The notes: a model not told the origin generated them from the sequence alone. A stretch of 16,337 nucleotides of DNA from Candidatus Jordarchaeum madagascarense (GCA_019056875.1 DXJA01000505.1:1-16337), one strand, 5' to 3'. Positions 1 to 8,172 are shown, counted from the first letter of the stretch. Numbers and translations: made by a program.

Positions 1-50
1 CGGAAAGTGAGTTAAAACGGAAAAAAACATATTTTTTGGAGGGTAATGTG

Positions 51-827
51 TTGAAATCCTTTATTATTGCCGTGGGAGACGAACTATTATCGGGACGGAC
101 GCTTGATTATAATAGTCACTGGATTTCTAAGAGGCTTACCGGGCTCGGATTTGAGGTCTCTGGTATCAGTGTGGTGCCTGATAGTTTAAAAGAGATCCAG
201 GAGATTGTCAAAAAATGTTTGGAGAAAGATGCGGAGCTTATCGTTATCACTGGTGGGCTGGGGCCCACTCCTGGAGACATTACCCTAGAGGCACTTTCAA
301 AGGCTTTGGGAAGGAGGATGAGCGTTGAGCCCAGGGCTCTGGAGATGGTTAAGGACAAGTATCGCCAACTATTTGAAATGGATCATGTTTCTACTCCAGA
401 TATTACAGAGGATAGGAAGAAGATGGCTCTTCTGCCGGGGGATAGTACTCCCATTTTTAATGCGGTGGGCGTCGCCCCGGGAGTATTTTTAACAGAGGGC
501 CCCACTAGGATCCTCGTTTTGCCGGGAGTTCCCTCGGAGATGATGTACATCCTTGAGATGTCCATTCCCCTTTTGTCGGAGAAATTGAAGGGTGTTGTTA
601 GAATAGCAGAGTTTGTGGTGGATGTTGGTGATGAGCCAGCGCTTGCCCCAATTTTCAGAGAAGTTATGGAGAAGTTCCCGGAGGTTTCAATAAAGTCTTA
701 TCCTTCGGGTTTCGGGGAGCGGGTTAGAATGAGAATTATTGCCTCCACAAAGGCGGATGATGCCAAAAAAGGAGACAAAATTTTGGGTGAAGCCCTAGAG
801 CTGATAAAAAACCTCGTTAAAAAATAG
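51..827 (+). CDS. CinA N-terminal / MoCF-fold (COG1058-like) protein
   Basis: A 258-residue protein with the MoCF/CinA N-terminal fold. It shows the GDELLSGRT...NS motif at residues 9-21, TGGLGPTPGDIT at 67-78 and a late LPGVPSEM motif. The family binds pterin- or nucleotide-like ligands. Bacterial CinA couples this domain to a C-terminal NMN deamidase, but here that domain is absent, as in many archaeal stand-alone COG1058 proteins often named 'NMN deamidase-related'. The exact reaction is therefore uncertain. The usual DD of the GPTxDD motif reads GD here. An open frame extends to TTG at 36, but the Shine-Dalgarno GGAGGG (38-43) lies inside it. TTG at 51 has a 7-nt spacing and gives a natural N-terminus; GTG at 48 is the alternative. 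There is no obvious functional tie to the downstream genes. Confidence 0.85.
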   Translation: MKSFIIAVGDELLSGRTLDYNSHWISKRLTGLGFEVSGISVVPDSLKEIQEIVKKCLEKDAELIVITGGLGPTPGDITLEALSKALGRRMSVEPRALEMVKDKYRQLFEMDHVSTPDITEDRKKMALLPGDSTPIFNAVGVAPGVFLTEGPTRILVLPGVPSEMMYILEMSIPLLSEKLKGVVRIAEFVVDVGDEPALAPIFREVMEKFPEVSIKSYPSGFGERVRMRIIASTKADDAKKGDKILGEALELIKNLVKK

Positions 828-980
828 GATAGCTCCAACAAAAGTATTGTAGACTACATAACCATGTTCTCAAGCTCCATACCTTTAATACACTTTTAGA
901 AGAAAAAGAAAACTAAATATACAATAAAGTATCAGAATATATCTTATAAAAGGAGTATTGCTCCATGCGAAGGTAATCCT
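828..980. other. intergenic region upstream of the ilvD transcript
   Basis: AT-rich gap after the CinA-like gene. No credible gene is seen on either strand. It contains a promoter-like TATA element near its 3' end and a small perfect inverted repeat, GGAG-5nt-CTCC, at about 953-965. Confidence 0.5.
943..952 (+). promoter_or_regulatory. archaeal TATA-like promoter for the ilvD transcript
   Basis: CTTATAAAAG matches an archaeal TATA box. Transcription starting about 25 nt downstream would begin near 972-976, just before the GTG at 981 and about 140 nt upstream of the dehydratase start. Inferred from sequence only. Confidence 0.5.
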
Positions 981-1112
981 GTGAATACAGTTGTTGTAAA
1001 ATATAAGAACGGAAAAACTGTTAATCCCATTGTCTTAGTTGGCTTTTCATTGAGGATGAAACTAGGCTTAAGAGGTAGGGAAACAGGGAAGGTTATCACG
1101 TTTGGAGGTTAA
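981..1112 (+). CDS. possible 43-aa small ORF just upstream of ilvD
   Basis: GTG-started ORF of 43 codons (MNTVVVKYKNGKTVNP... ending ITFGG), stopping with TAA at 1110-1112. It is in the same frame as the dehydratase and three nucleotides before its ATG. It begins only a few nucleotides after the transcription start predicted from the TATA box at 943-952, so near-leaderless translation is conceivable. A weak AGGT lies at 971-974. The dehydratase Shine-Dalgarno is inside its last codons, which would allow translational coupling. I do not recognise the sequence, and it does not resemble the missing N-terminal segment of IlvD. It may be a leader peptide, a small protein or chance. Confidence 0.25.
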   Translation: MNTVVVKYKNGKTVNPIVLVGFSLRMKLGLRGRETGKVITFGG

Positions 1113-1115
1113 ATC

Positions 1116-2759
1116 ATGTTTAGAAAAGTAATGTATCCTTTGTTTAGAGGTATTGGATTCACTCAAGAGGAAATGCAGCGGCCAGTAATAGCTGTAGCAA
1201 ACTCGTGGACAGATATTGTTGCGGGCCATGTTCATCTAAATAGCGTGTCTGAGGCGGTCAAAGCGGGAATAAGAGCCGGTGGAGGAACTCCCATGGAGTT
1301 TAACACCATCGCCTTGTGTGACGGATACTCGGAGGGAGCCTCTGGGATGCGTTATCCTCTTCCGAGCCGAGATTTGATTGCTGATTCAGTAGAGGCCGTG
1401 GTTCAAGGACATGCGGAACTTTTCAGTGGAATGGTCTGTTTATGTACCTGTGATAAGATTGTTCCAGGCATGCTCATGGGTGCCGCCCGCGTTGATATTC
1501 CTACCATATTTGTTACAGGGGGACAGATGCGCCCCGGAAAGTACCGAGGAGAAGAAATAGTGGTTTTCGATCTGGCAAAAGTGTATAATCAATTCTTAGG
1601 TGGCGAAATATCGCCAGAAGAATTTTTGGGCAAGGTTAGTTCAGCATGCCCCGGCCCTGGAGCGTGTAATGTTCTGGGCACAGCCACAACCATGGGATGT
1701 ATGACTGAGGCATTGGGAATGTCTCTTCCCGGCTGCGCAACATACTTTGCCACAGAGTCGAAGGGAACGCGTATCGCCAAAGAGTCGGGTCTCCAAATAA
1801 TGAAACTGGTTGAAAAAGGCGTCAAGCCTTCAGAAATATTAACTAAAGAAGCTTTCGAGAACGCAGTTAAAGTCGATATGGCCATTGGTGGATCAACTAA
1901 CACCACCCTTCACCTACCCGCTGTTGCTAATGAGGTGAATGTAAAAATCGATTTTAAAGACTTCGATAGGCTTAGCCGTGAAACCCCCAATTTGTGCAGA
2001 ATAAAACCGAATGGTCCACGCAATTTTACTGATCTAGAAGAGGCGGGAGGAATCCCGGCGGTGATGAAGAGACTTGAGAGTCTGCTACACCTTGAAGCCA
2101 TCACTGTTTCAGGGAAAACAGTTGGGGAAAACCTTAAGGATATTATTGTCAAAGATGACGAAGTGATAAGACCTATTGATCGGCCATTCATGAAGGAGGG
2201 TGGAATAGCGGTTCTCTACGGCAACCTGGCTCCGGACGGGGCTGTAGTAAAGGCATCGGCTGTTCACCCGGACATGTTAGCCCACAGTGGACCGGCCCGA
2301 ATTTTTGAGTCTGAGGAAGACTGCCATAAAGCATTCGATGAGAACCAAATAAAACCCGGCGATGTGGTGGTTATAAGATATGAAGGCCCAAAGGGCGGTC
2401 CCGGAATGCGGGAGATGCTTATGATCACCATAAAGATTTCAGAAAGCGACCTGAACAGGTCTGTCGCCCTAGTAACCGACGGAAGATTTTCAGGCGGGAC
2501 AGCGGGACTATGCATCGGACACGTGTCTCCAGAAGCTATAGAGGGCGGAACAATAGCGGTATTGGCAGAAGGGGACATAATTGAGATAGATGTTCCGAAT
2601 AGAAAATTGAATGTTAAACTGGATGACCAAGAAATTAAGAAAAGATTGAAGATTTGGAAGCCGCCCAAACCCAAAGTCGAGAAAGGATTTCTAGCGTTAT
2701 ATGCTAAGACAACTTCTTCTGCCAATAAAGGAGCTATAAGAGAAATACTTGAGAAGTAG
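1116..2759 (+). CDS. ilvD: IlvD/Edd-family dehydratase, probably dihydroxy-acid dehydratase
   Basis: A 547-residue Fe-S dehydratase. Dihydroxy-acid dehydratase converts 2,3-dihydroxy-isovalerate and 2,3-dihydroxy-3-methylvalerate to the 2-oxo acids in cytosolic valine, isoleucine and leucine synthesis. Visible signatures: GHVHL (37-41), CDKIVPGM (112-119), ACPGPGAC (177-184), AIGGSTNTTLHL, YEGPKGGPGM (422-431) and TDGRFSGGT (454-462), whose serine is the expected catalytic base. The C-terminal half closely follows the bacterial IlvD pattern. Oddities: the usual N-terminal segment with an APHR motif is missing. The cysteine-rich loop reads CPGPGAC followed by TATTM instead of TANTM/TANSM, and two extra cysteines (108, 110) precede the CDK cysteine. 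The start is firm: GGAGGT at 1104-1109 lies 6 nt before ATG. A related sugar-acid dehydratase is possible. No other branched-chain genes are present. Confidence 0.88.
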   Translation: MFRKVMYPLFRGIGFTQEEMQRPVIAVANSWTDIVAGHVHLNSVSEAVKAGIRAGGGTPMEFNTIALCDGYSEGASGMRYPLPSRDLIADSVEAVVQGHAELFSGMVCLCTCDKIVPGMLMGAARVDIPTIFVTGGQMRPGKYRGEEIVVFDLAKVYNQFLGGEISPEEFLGKVSSACPGPGACNVLGTATTMGCMTEALGMSLPGCATYFATESKGTRIAKESGLQIMKLVEKGVKPSEILTKEAFENAVKVDMAIGGSTNTTLHLPAVANEVNVKIDFKDFDRLSRETPNLCRIKPNGPRNFTDLEEAGGIPAVMKRLESLLHLEAITVSGKTVGENLKDIIVKDDEVIRPIDRPFMKEGGIAVLYGNLAPDGAVVKASAVHPDMLAHSGPARIFESEEDCHKAFDENQIKPGDVVVIRYEGPKGGPGMREMLMITIKISESDLNRSVALVTDGRFSGGTAGLCIGHVSPEAIEGGTIAVLAEGDIIEIDVPNRKLNVKLDDQEIKKRLKIWKPPKPKVEKGFLALYAKTTSSANKGAIREILEK

Positions 2760-2843
2760 CAAGAATATGTTTGAGACAAAGATTCTATAGATTTAAATTC
2801 CCTATAACATTCTCTCGCAGAGTTGGAAATACCGGTTTTAAAA

Positions 2844-2857
2844 GGAAAGGTTTATCT
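2844..2857 (+). promoter_or_regulatory. BRE/TATA promoter of radical SAM paralogue 1
   Basis: GGAAAGGTTTATCT matches GGAAAAATTTATCT upstream of paralogue 2 at 12 of 14 positions. A second shared block, ACCATAGTAT (2872-2881), falls where transcription should start. The implied 5' leader is about 65-70 nt. Confidence 0.55.
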
Positions 2858-2945
2858 CAGCCTCAACTACCACCATAGTATAATGATTCGGGCTATTACC
2901 GTTCCAGCTAATTCAGTATTGTTCAAGTTGTCAGGTTGTGTTTGA

Positions 2946-4568
2946 ATGAAAGTTCTTCTTGTTAATGTTCCTTACCCGTTTAACGAGTGCCCCACCATTC
3001 CATTAGGACTTTGCTACATTGCAGCAATGGTTGAGAAGGAAGGCTTTGAGGTTGAAATTCTCGACCTCTTGGTTTCTAGATTTTCTATTAATAAGATTGC
3101 GGATAAAATGAAAGAGTTTAAACCAGATTTTGTCGGTGTTGGTCCCGTTACCATAAGTTATCCTGCTGCTCTCCGTACCATTGAAGTTTGTAAGAAGTTT
3201 GGAGCCACAACGGTTATGGGTGGATGCCACGTTACCTTCTATGACAGGGAGGCTCTGCAGGAGGCCCCCTACTTGGACATAGTCGTTAGAGGAGAAGGAG
3301 AGTACACTTTTCTAGATATTATAAAGGGCAAAGACCTAGAGAATATTGACGGTATAACCTACAGGGAAAACGGCGAAACAATACAAAACCCCCCTAGGAA
3401 GTTTACTGAGAACCTGGATGAACTTCCATGGCCAGCAAGGTATCTTGTCCCTATATCAAAGTACCGAGCCTTTAAGTCTGGCTGTGACATGATGACCGGT
3501 CGAGGATGCCCCTACAGCTGCACCTTCTGTGTCGGAGGTAAAATGGTTGGTAAGAAGCCCAGGTTTAGGGACATAGTGAAGTGTGTGGACGAGATTGAAG
3601 AAATAGTTTACAAGTACGGCTTCAATAGGATTAATGTGGTGGACGACCTTCTGACAATTAATCACAAGAGGGTTTTCGCCTTCTGCGACGAATTAGACAA
3701 GAGGGGGCTTAACATTGAGTGGACCGCCTTCTCCAGAGTGGACACGGTCACCAAAGAGATTTTAACCAGAATGAAGGAAACCGGCTGCATTTTCATTCTA
3801 TATGGTGTGGAGAGCGGAAACCAGAAAATACTGGACTTGGCGAAGAAGAGAACCACCCTGGAGAAAATCAGAAGGGGAGTCGCCATTTCAAATGAGGTGG
3901 GAATAACCACCCTGTCCTCGTTTATACTAGGACTTCCAGGGGAAACAAAGGAAACCATTAAGGAATCCATGGAGTTTGGGAAATCTCTGGGCAATTGGTA
4001 CGGTTTCCACATTCTGTCACCTTACCCGGGTACGGAGGTTAGGGAGAAGGCGGAAGAGCTGGGATTAAAAATTCTGCACAACGATTGGTCGAAGTATGAT
4101 GCAAACCAAGCCATTACGGAAACAAAAGTTGTAAGCGCTGAGTACATAAATAAAGCGGTTAAAGAGTTTTATCAATCACTAGAGCAGGCCATAAAAGCCA
4201 TAGAGAATACTATAGATAGGGGAGAAGAACCCAAAGACGATGTGTTTACCAAGAGGGATATTGAGGACGTAAGACTTTTAAAAAGGAGAAGATTAGTTTG
4301 GCAGATACTGAAACACGACTACATAGAACGGTACGGTAGGTTTACGGATAACAAAGACCCCGTGGAGTTACTCACAGAAAAACTTTCCACACTCAAGTCT
4401 ATTTCATCCATTCTAAAAAAAGATAGGATCGCCGAAGAAATAAAGAGAATGCTCCAAGAGAGTGTTCTCAAATATGAGCATAATCAAAACTTTGTGGCCT
4501 GGTTCTGGACCGATGTAGGCGGACAGGTAAAATCATTAAAACAAAATCTTATAGAATCCACAAAATAG
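2946..4568 (+). CDS. B12-binding-domain radical SAM protein, paralogue 1
   Basis: A 540-residue protein. Residues 1-130 form a cobalamin-binding-type Rossmann domain (PTIPLGLCYIAA at 16-27, GGCHVTF at 92-98, DIVVRGEGEYT at 111-121) without the classical DxHxxG motif, as is usual for class B radical SAM enzymes. The radical SAM core begins at about 180, with cluster cysteines C188, C192 and C195 (CPYSCTFC), then VVDDLLTINH (231-240), YGVESG (286-291) and GLPGET (329-334). A C-terminal extension from about 420 holds a basic RRR...W..LK.D.IE..G motif and a winged-helix-like end. Such enzymes make SAM-derived radicals to methylate, cyclise or couple unactivated carbons; the substrate is unknown. 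It is one of five paralogues and is closest in sequence to paralogue 2. The Shine-Dalgarno is weak (AGGT at 2933-2936). ATG 2946 matches the N-terminus of all copies. Confidence 0.88.
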   Translation: MKVLLVNVPYPFNECPTIPLGLCYIAAMVEKEGFEVEILDLLVSRFSINKIADKMKEFKPDFVGVGPVTISYPAALRTIEVCKKFGATTVMGGCHVTFYDREALQEAPYLDIVVRGEGEYTFLDIIKGKDLENIDGITYRENGETIQNPPRKFTENLDELPWPARYLVPISKYRAFKSGCDMMTGRGCPYSCTFCVGGKMVGKKPRFRDIVKCVDEIEEIVYKYGFNRINVVDDLLTINHKRVFAFCDELDKRGLNIEWTAFSRVDTVTKEILTRMKETGCIFILYGVESGNQKILDLAKKRTTLEKIRRGVAISNEVGITTLSSFILGLPGETKETIKESMEFGKSLGNWYGFHILSPYPGTEVREKAEELGLKILHNDWSKYDANQAITETKVVSAEYINKAVKEFYQSLEQAIKAIENTIDRGEEPKDDVFTKRDIEDVRLLKRRRLVWQILKHDYIERYGRFTDNKDPVELLTEKLSTLKSISSILKKDRIAEEIKRMLQESVLKYEHNQNFVAWFWTDVGGQVKSLKQNLIESTK

Positions 4569-4597
4569 TCATCCACCATGTAGAGCAAAATCTAATG

Positions 4598-4611
4598 GGA
4601 AAAATTTATCT
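4598..4611 (+). promoter_or_regulatory. BRE/TATA promoter of radical SAM paralogue 2
   Basis: GGAAAAATTTATCT is nearly the same as the element before paralogue 1, and ACCATAATAT (4625-4634) again marks the likely start site. It lies in the 125-nt gap after paralogue 1, so paralogue 2 probably has its own transcript. Confidence 0.55.
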
Positions 4612-4651
4612 TACTAAGCCGAGAACCATAATATTTAATTAGATGCTTTTA

Positions 4652-4671
4652 GAACAAGCCCCGTCTTGTTT
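4652..4671 (+). promoter_or_regulatory. hairpin in the 5' leader of paralogue 2
   Basis: AACAAG (4653-4658) and CTTGTT (4665-4670) form a perfect 6-bp stem, extendable by one G-U pair, around a 6-nt loop. It sits between the predicted start site and the GGTGG-like ribosome site at 4682-4686. It may be a translational control element or chance, and it matches no riboswitch I know. Confidence 0.25.
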
Positions 4672-4693
4672 CGAGTCATCTGGTGGTTTCCAC

Positions 4694-6295
4694 ATGAAAG
4701 TACTGCTCATAAATGTTCCCTACCCCTTTAACGAGGGCCCCACCATTCCCATAGGACTCTGCTACCTCGCAGCTGTCCTTGAGAAGGAAAACTTTGAAGT
4801 TGAGATTCTCGACCTCCTTGTTTCAAGATTTTCTATCAAAAAAATTGTTGACAAAGTGAAAGAGTATAAACCCGAACTCGTCGGTGTGGGCCCGATAACT
4901 ATAAGTTATCATACCGCCCTTCGTGCCATTGAAGTCTGTAAAAGGTTTGGAGCTACCACGGTTATGGGCGGATGCCACGTTAGCTTCTACGACCGGGCGG
5001 CTCTTCAGGAGGCCCCCTACCTAGATATTGTAGTAAGGGGGGAAGGTGAATACACTCTACTGGACATTGTAAAGGGCAAAGAATTGAAAAATATTGACGG
5101 TATAACCTACCGGGAAGACGGACAAATTATGCAAAATCCCCCCAGAAAATTTATTGAGAACTTGGATGAACTTCCCTTCCCAGCGAAGCATCTGCTTCCC
5201 TTGTCCAAGTACCGAGCCTACAAAACCGGCTGTGCCATGATGACCGGTCGAGGATGCCCCTACAATTGCACTTTCTGTGTCGGGGGCAAAATGGTTGGTA
5301 GAAAGCCCAGGTTTAGAGATTTAAAACTGTGTATTGACGAGCTTGAGGAAATAGTCTTCAACTATGGTTTCGACCTAGTTAATGTTGTGGATGATCTTTT
5401 GACCATTAATCATAAGAGGGTTTTCGCCTTCTGTGACGAGATAATTAATAGAGGTATTAAAGTTCAGTGGACGGCCTTCTCAAGAGTGGACACCGTTACA
5501 AGGGAGCTTCTGAGCAAGATGAAAGAGGCGGGGTGCATTTTCATTTTGTACGGTGTGGAGAGCGGGAATCAAAAAATACTGGACTTGGCGAAGAAGAGAA
5601 CCACCCTGGAAAAAATCAGAAGGGGTGTCTCCATTTCAAATGAGGTTGGAATAACCACTCTCTCCTCTTTTATACTAGGGCTTCCGGGAGAAACAAAAGA
5701 AACGGTTAATGAGTCCCTAGAATTCGGAAAATCTCTGGGCAATTGGTATGGTTACCATATCCTAACTCCTTATCCCGGCACTGAAATTAGAGAAAGAGCG
5801 GAGGAGCTGGGATTAAAAATTCTTCACAGCGACTTTTCGAGGTACGACGCCAACCAAGCCATTACAGAAACAAAAGACGCGAGCGCCGAATACATAAACA
5901 AAGTAGCTAAAGATTTTTACGGCTCATTACAGGCGACTATGGACCAGAAGGAGGAGGAACATAAAAAGCAGGGAACACTCACCAAGGAAGAGAAGGACTT
6001 CATAGAACTCAGGGAGAGAAGAATATTCACTTGGCATATACTGAAAAGAGATTACATCGTGAGACATGGCAAGTTCATGGGAAGCGGAGACCCTGTTGAA
6101 CTCCTTGCAGCGGAAATTTACAAAATCCGCTCTATCTCATCTTTCATGACGAAAGATCGGGTTGCTGAGGAAATAAGGAAAATGCTTGAGGAGGGAATTC
6201 TCAGTCACAGAAGGGACGATAACTCTGTGAAATGGTTCTGGACGGATTTAAGTGGACGAAGGAGGCATCATGAAGTACTGCTGCATAACCCTTAG
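4694..6295 (+). CDS. B12-binding-domain radical SAM protein, paralogue 2
   Basis: A 533-residue protein with the same three-part architecture as its upstream neighbour. It has a B12-type Rossmann domain (GGCHVSF at 92-98), a radical SAM core with C188, C192 and C195 (CPYNCTFC followed by VGGKM) and a C-terminal basic extension (RERRIFTWHILKRDYI). The linker before the extension is rich in lysine and glutamate and differs from copy 1. Protein identity to paralogue 1 is very high, and DNA is nearly unchanged in patches such as about 5570-5605, which points to recent duplication or gene conversion. The frame is open to an ATG at 4643, adding 17 residues that no other copy has. ATG 4694, preceded by GGTGG and beginning MKVLLINVPYPF, is the alignment-supported start. 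Confidence 0.88.
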   Translation: MKVLLINVPYPFNEGPTIPIGLCYLAAVLEKENFEVEILDLLVSRFSIKKIVDKVKEYKPELVGVGPITISYHTALRAIEVCKRFGATTVMGGCHVSFYDRAALQEAPYLDIVVRGEGEYTLLDIVKGKELKNIDGITYREDGQIMQNPPRKFIENLDELPFPAKHLLPLSKYRAYKTGCAMMTGRGCPYNCTFCVGGKMVGRKPRFRDLKLCIDELEEIVFNYGFDLVNVVDDLLTINHKRVFAFCDEIINRGIKVQWTAFSRVDTVTRELLSKMKEAGCIFILYGVESGNQKILDLAKKRTTLEKIRRGVSISNEVGITTLSSFILGLPGETKETVNESLEFGKSLGNWYGYHILTPYPGTEIRERAEELGLKILHSDFSRYDANQAITETKDASAEYINKVAKDFYGSLQATMDQKEEEHKKQGTLTKEEKDFIELRERRIFTWHILKRDYIVRHGKFMGSGDPVELLAAEIYKIRSISSFMTKDRVAEEIRKMLEEGILSHRRDDNSVKWFWTDLSGRRRHHEVLLHNP

Positions 6296-6358
6296 TAGCT
6301 AAACGATAATCTGAATTCTCTGCGAGCTTGAAAAAGTAATGAGCTAATTTCTTACAAA

Positions 6359-6376
6359 TACGTAAATTTTATTTTA
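6359..6376 (+). promoter_or_regulatory. BRE/TATA promoter of radical SAM paralogue 3
   Basis: TACGTAAATTTTATTTTA has the octamer TACGTAAA that recurs before paralogue 4 (8096-8103), followed by a T/A-rich TATA-like box. The predicted start site is near 6395. Confidence 0.5.
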
Positions 6377-6430
6377 TTGATAGTTTTTTGTAAAGTAATC
6401 TGAATCGTGATATAGATGGGGCAAATCGGT

Positions 6431-8020
6431 ATGAGAACCTTGCTGATAAATGTTCCCTATCCTTTTGAGGAGTGGCCAACCCTGCCTCTAGGACTGACCT
6501 ATCTGGCTGCCGTGCTAGAGGAGAAGGGATATGAAGTCGAGATTCTAGATATGCTTGTTTCAAAATTTTCCATACCAAAGATTAAGGAGAAAATCCATGA
6601 ATTCAAACCGGAATTATGCGGTGCAGGGCCGGTCACGATGAATTATCCCACTGCTCTGCGCGTAATTGAAGTATGTAAGGAATCGGGAGCCACAACAATT
6701 ATGGGTGGATGCCACGTTACCTTCTATGACAGAGAAGCGCTACAGGAGGCACCCTACCTAGATATTGTGGTACGTGGAGAAGGCGAGTACACCCTACGGG
6801 ATATGGTGGGGGGCAAAGAGTTGAAAGATATTGACGGTATAACCTACAGAGAAGAGGGAGAAATCATTAGGAATCCTGACCGGAAGCTGATTGAAAATCT
6901 GGATGAGCTTCCCTTCCCAGCAAGGCATCTTGTACCGGTATCAAAATATAGAGCCTATAAAGCAGGATGCGACATGATAAGTGGCCGGGGATGCCCATAC
7001 AACTGCATATTCTGTCTTGGTCACAAAATGATTGGTAGGAAGCCGAGATTTAGGGATATAAAGCTGTGTGTGGACGAATTTGAAGAAATAGTCTACCACC
7101 ATGGCTTTAAAAAAGTTAACATCGTAGACGACCTTCTAACAATTAATCATAAAAGAGTTTTCGCCTTCTGTGACGAAATAATTAGTCGCGGAATTAATGT
7201 TCCCTGGACGGCCTACTCAAGAGTGGACACCGTCACAAGAGAGCTTCTGAGTAAAATGAAGGAAGCGGGCTGCGTTTTTATCTGTTATGGCGTCGAGAGT
7301 GGAAACCAAAGGATACTGGACATGGCGAAGAAAAGAACAACTCTGGAGAAAATAAGAAAGGGTATAACTCTAACTAATGAGGCGGGTATAGAGAGTCTTT
7401 CCTCTTTTATTATGGGACTTCCTGGCGAGACGATGGAAACTATTAAGGAGTCTCTAAACTTTGGGAAATCTCTGGGCAACTTGTACGGTTTCCACATTCT
7501 CTCGCCTTACCCGGGTACGGAAGTTAGGGAGAAAGCCGAGGACCTGGGTTTAAAAATTCTCCATGATGACTGGTTGAGGTATGATTGTAATCAGGCCGTT
7601 TCGGAGACAAATGATGTGAGCGCTGGGTACATAAATAAGGTTGTTAAGGAATTTAATGATTCTATAGAAGCGGCTATAGAAAGAAAAGAGGAACTTAAAA
7701 AGCAGGGTAAGCTGAGCAAGAGGGATGATGAAGAAATAGAGCTTAGAAAGCGTAGAATGGTAGCTTGGCATATACTGAAAAATGATTACATTGAGCGGCG
7801 TGGCAAGTTTTCAGATTCTGGAAATCCTGTTGAGCTACTGACGGAAAAAATTTTCAGACTTAAGGCCGTTTTATCAATTCTAAAAAAAGATCAACTTGCC
7901 GAGGAAATAGGAAAAATGCATAATGAGGGTATTCTTAACTATACGCGGGACGACCACTTGATAACATGGTTCTGGACTAAAATAGGTAGGCGGGATAAGC
8001 ATCAAATAAAAAGAGCATAG
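6431..8020 (+). CDS. B12-binding-domain radical SAM protein, paralogue 3
   Basis: A 529-residue member of the array. Its B12-type domain carries PTLPLGLTYLAAVLE at 16-30 and GGCHVTFYD at 92-100. The cluster motif is C188-P-Y-N-C192-I-F-C195, followed by LGHKM where copies 1 and 2 have VGGKM; that position borders the SAM/cluster pocket and may reflect different substrate handling. The sequence is intermediate: the N-terminus (MRTLLIN) and GAGPVTMNYP resemble paralogue 4, whereas VDDLLTINHKRVFAF resembles copies 1 and 2. The C-terminal extension has the RKRRMVAWHILKNDYIE signature and ends in a basic IGRR tail. A start at ATG 6416 would add five residues (MGQIG). ATG 6431 matches the other copies, but 6416 cannot be excluded. 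Confidence 0.87.
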   Translation: MRTLLINVPYPFEEWPTLPLGLTYLAAVLEEKGYEVEILDMLVSKFSIPKIKEKIHEFKPELCGAGPVTMNYPTALRVIEVCKESGATTIMGGCHVTFYDREALQEAPYLDIVVRGEGEYTLRDMVGGKELKDIDGITYREEGEIIRNPDRKLIENLDELPFPARHLVPVSKYRAYKAGCDMISGRGCPYNCIFCLGHKMIGRKPRFRDIKLCVDEFEEIVYHHGFKKVNIVDDLLTINHKRVFAFCDEIISRGINVPWTAYSRVDTVTRELLSKMKEAGCVFICYGVESGNQRILDMAKKRTTLEKIRKGITLTNEAGIESLSSFIMGLPGETMETIKESLNFGKSLGNLYGFHILSPYPGTEVREKAEDLGLKILHDDWLRYDCNQAVSETNDVSAGYINKVVKEFNDSIEAAIERKEELKKQGKLSKRDDEEIELRKRRMVAWHILKNDYIERRGKFSDSGNPVELLTEKIFRLKAVLSILKKDQLAEEIGKMHNEGILNYTRDDHLITWFWTKIGRRDKHQIKRA

Positions 8021-8083
8021 AATCCGTAAGAGATAACAATTCACGGTTTTCCTGATATGCAGTTTGGAAACTATGTTGAGTTA

Positions 8084-8090
8084 TTTTTTT
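8084..8090 (+). terminator. T-run terminator after paralogue 3
   Basis: A run of seven T residues about 65 nt past the paralogue 3 stop and just before the next promoter fits archaeal U-tract termination. No strong stem is needed or seen. Confidence 0.35.
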
Positions 8091-8095
8091 ATGTC

Positions 8096-8115
8096 TACGT
8101 AAACTTTAAGTATTT
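8096..8115 (+). promoter_or_regulatory. BRE/TATA promoter of radical SAM paralogue 4
   Basis: TACGTAAACTTTAAGTATTT shares TACGTAAA with the paralogue 3 promoter and CTTTAAGTA with the paralogue 5 promoter (CTTAAGTA). The predicted leader is about 40 nt. Confidence 0.5.
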
Positions 8116-8172
8116 TATTTGATGTATTTGCGATGAACCTATTTGAATCATTAATTGAGACAGTAGTCTATT

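Noticed and set aside
36..50. Upstream TTG start for the CinA-like gene
   Set aside because: The GGAGGG ribosome site lies inside this extension; TTG 51 (or GTG 48) is properly spaced from it.
84..98. Frameshifted IlvD N-terminus hidden upstream of 1116
   Set aside because: No IlvD-like N-terminal motif was found in the frame upstream of 1116 (the only region relevant to this idea), and the Shine-Dalgarno at 1104-1109 supports the assigned start. The coordinates given here are nominal.
2264..2779. 171-codon antisense ORF opposite ilvD
   Set aside because: It is a shadow of the well-conserved dehydratase frame, with low-complexity serine-rich composition and no recognisable motif.
2760..2945. 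Possible cobalamin riboswitch before the radical SAM array
   Set aside because: The gap is too short and I see no B12-box-like conserved core; only promoter elements are supported.
4643..4693. 17-residue N-terminal extension of radical SAM paralogue 2
   Set aside because: Absent from the four other copies. The segment contains a leader hairpin and the ribosome site of ATG 4694.
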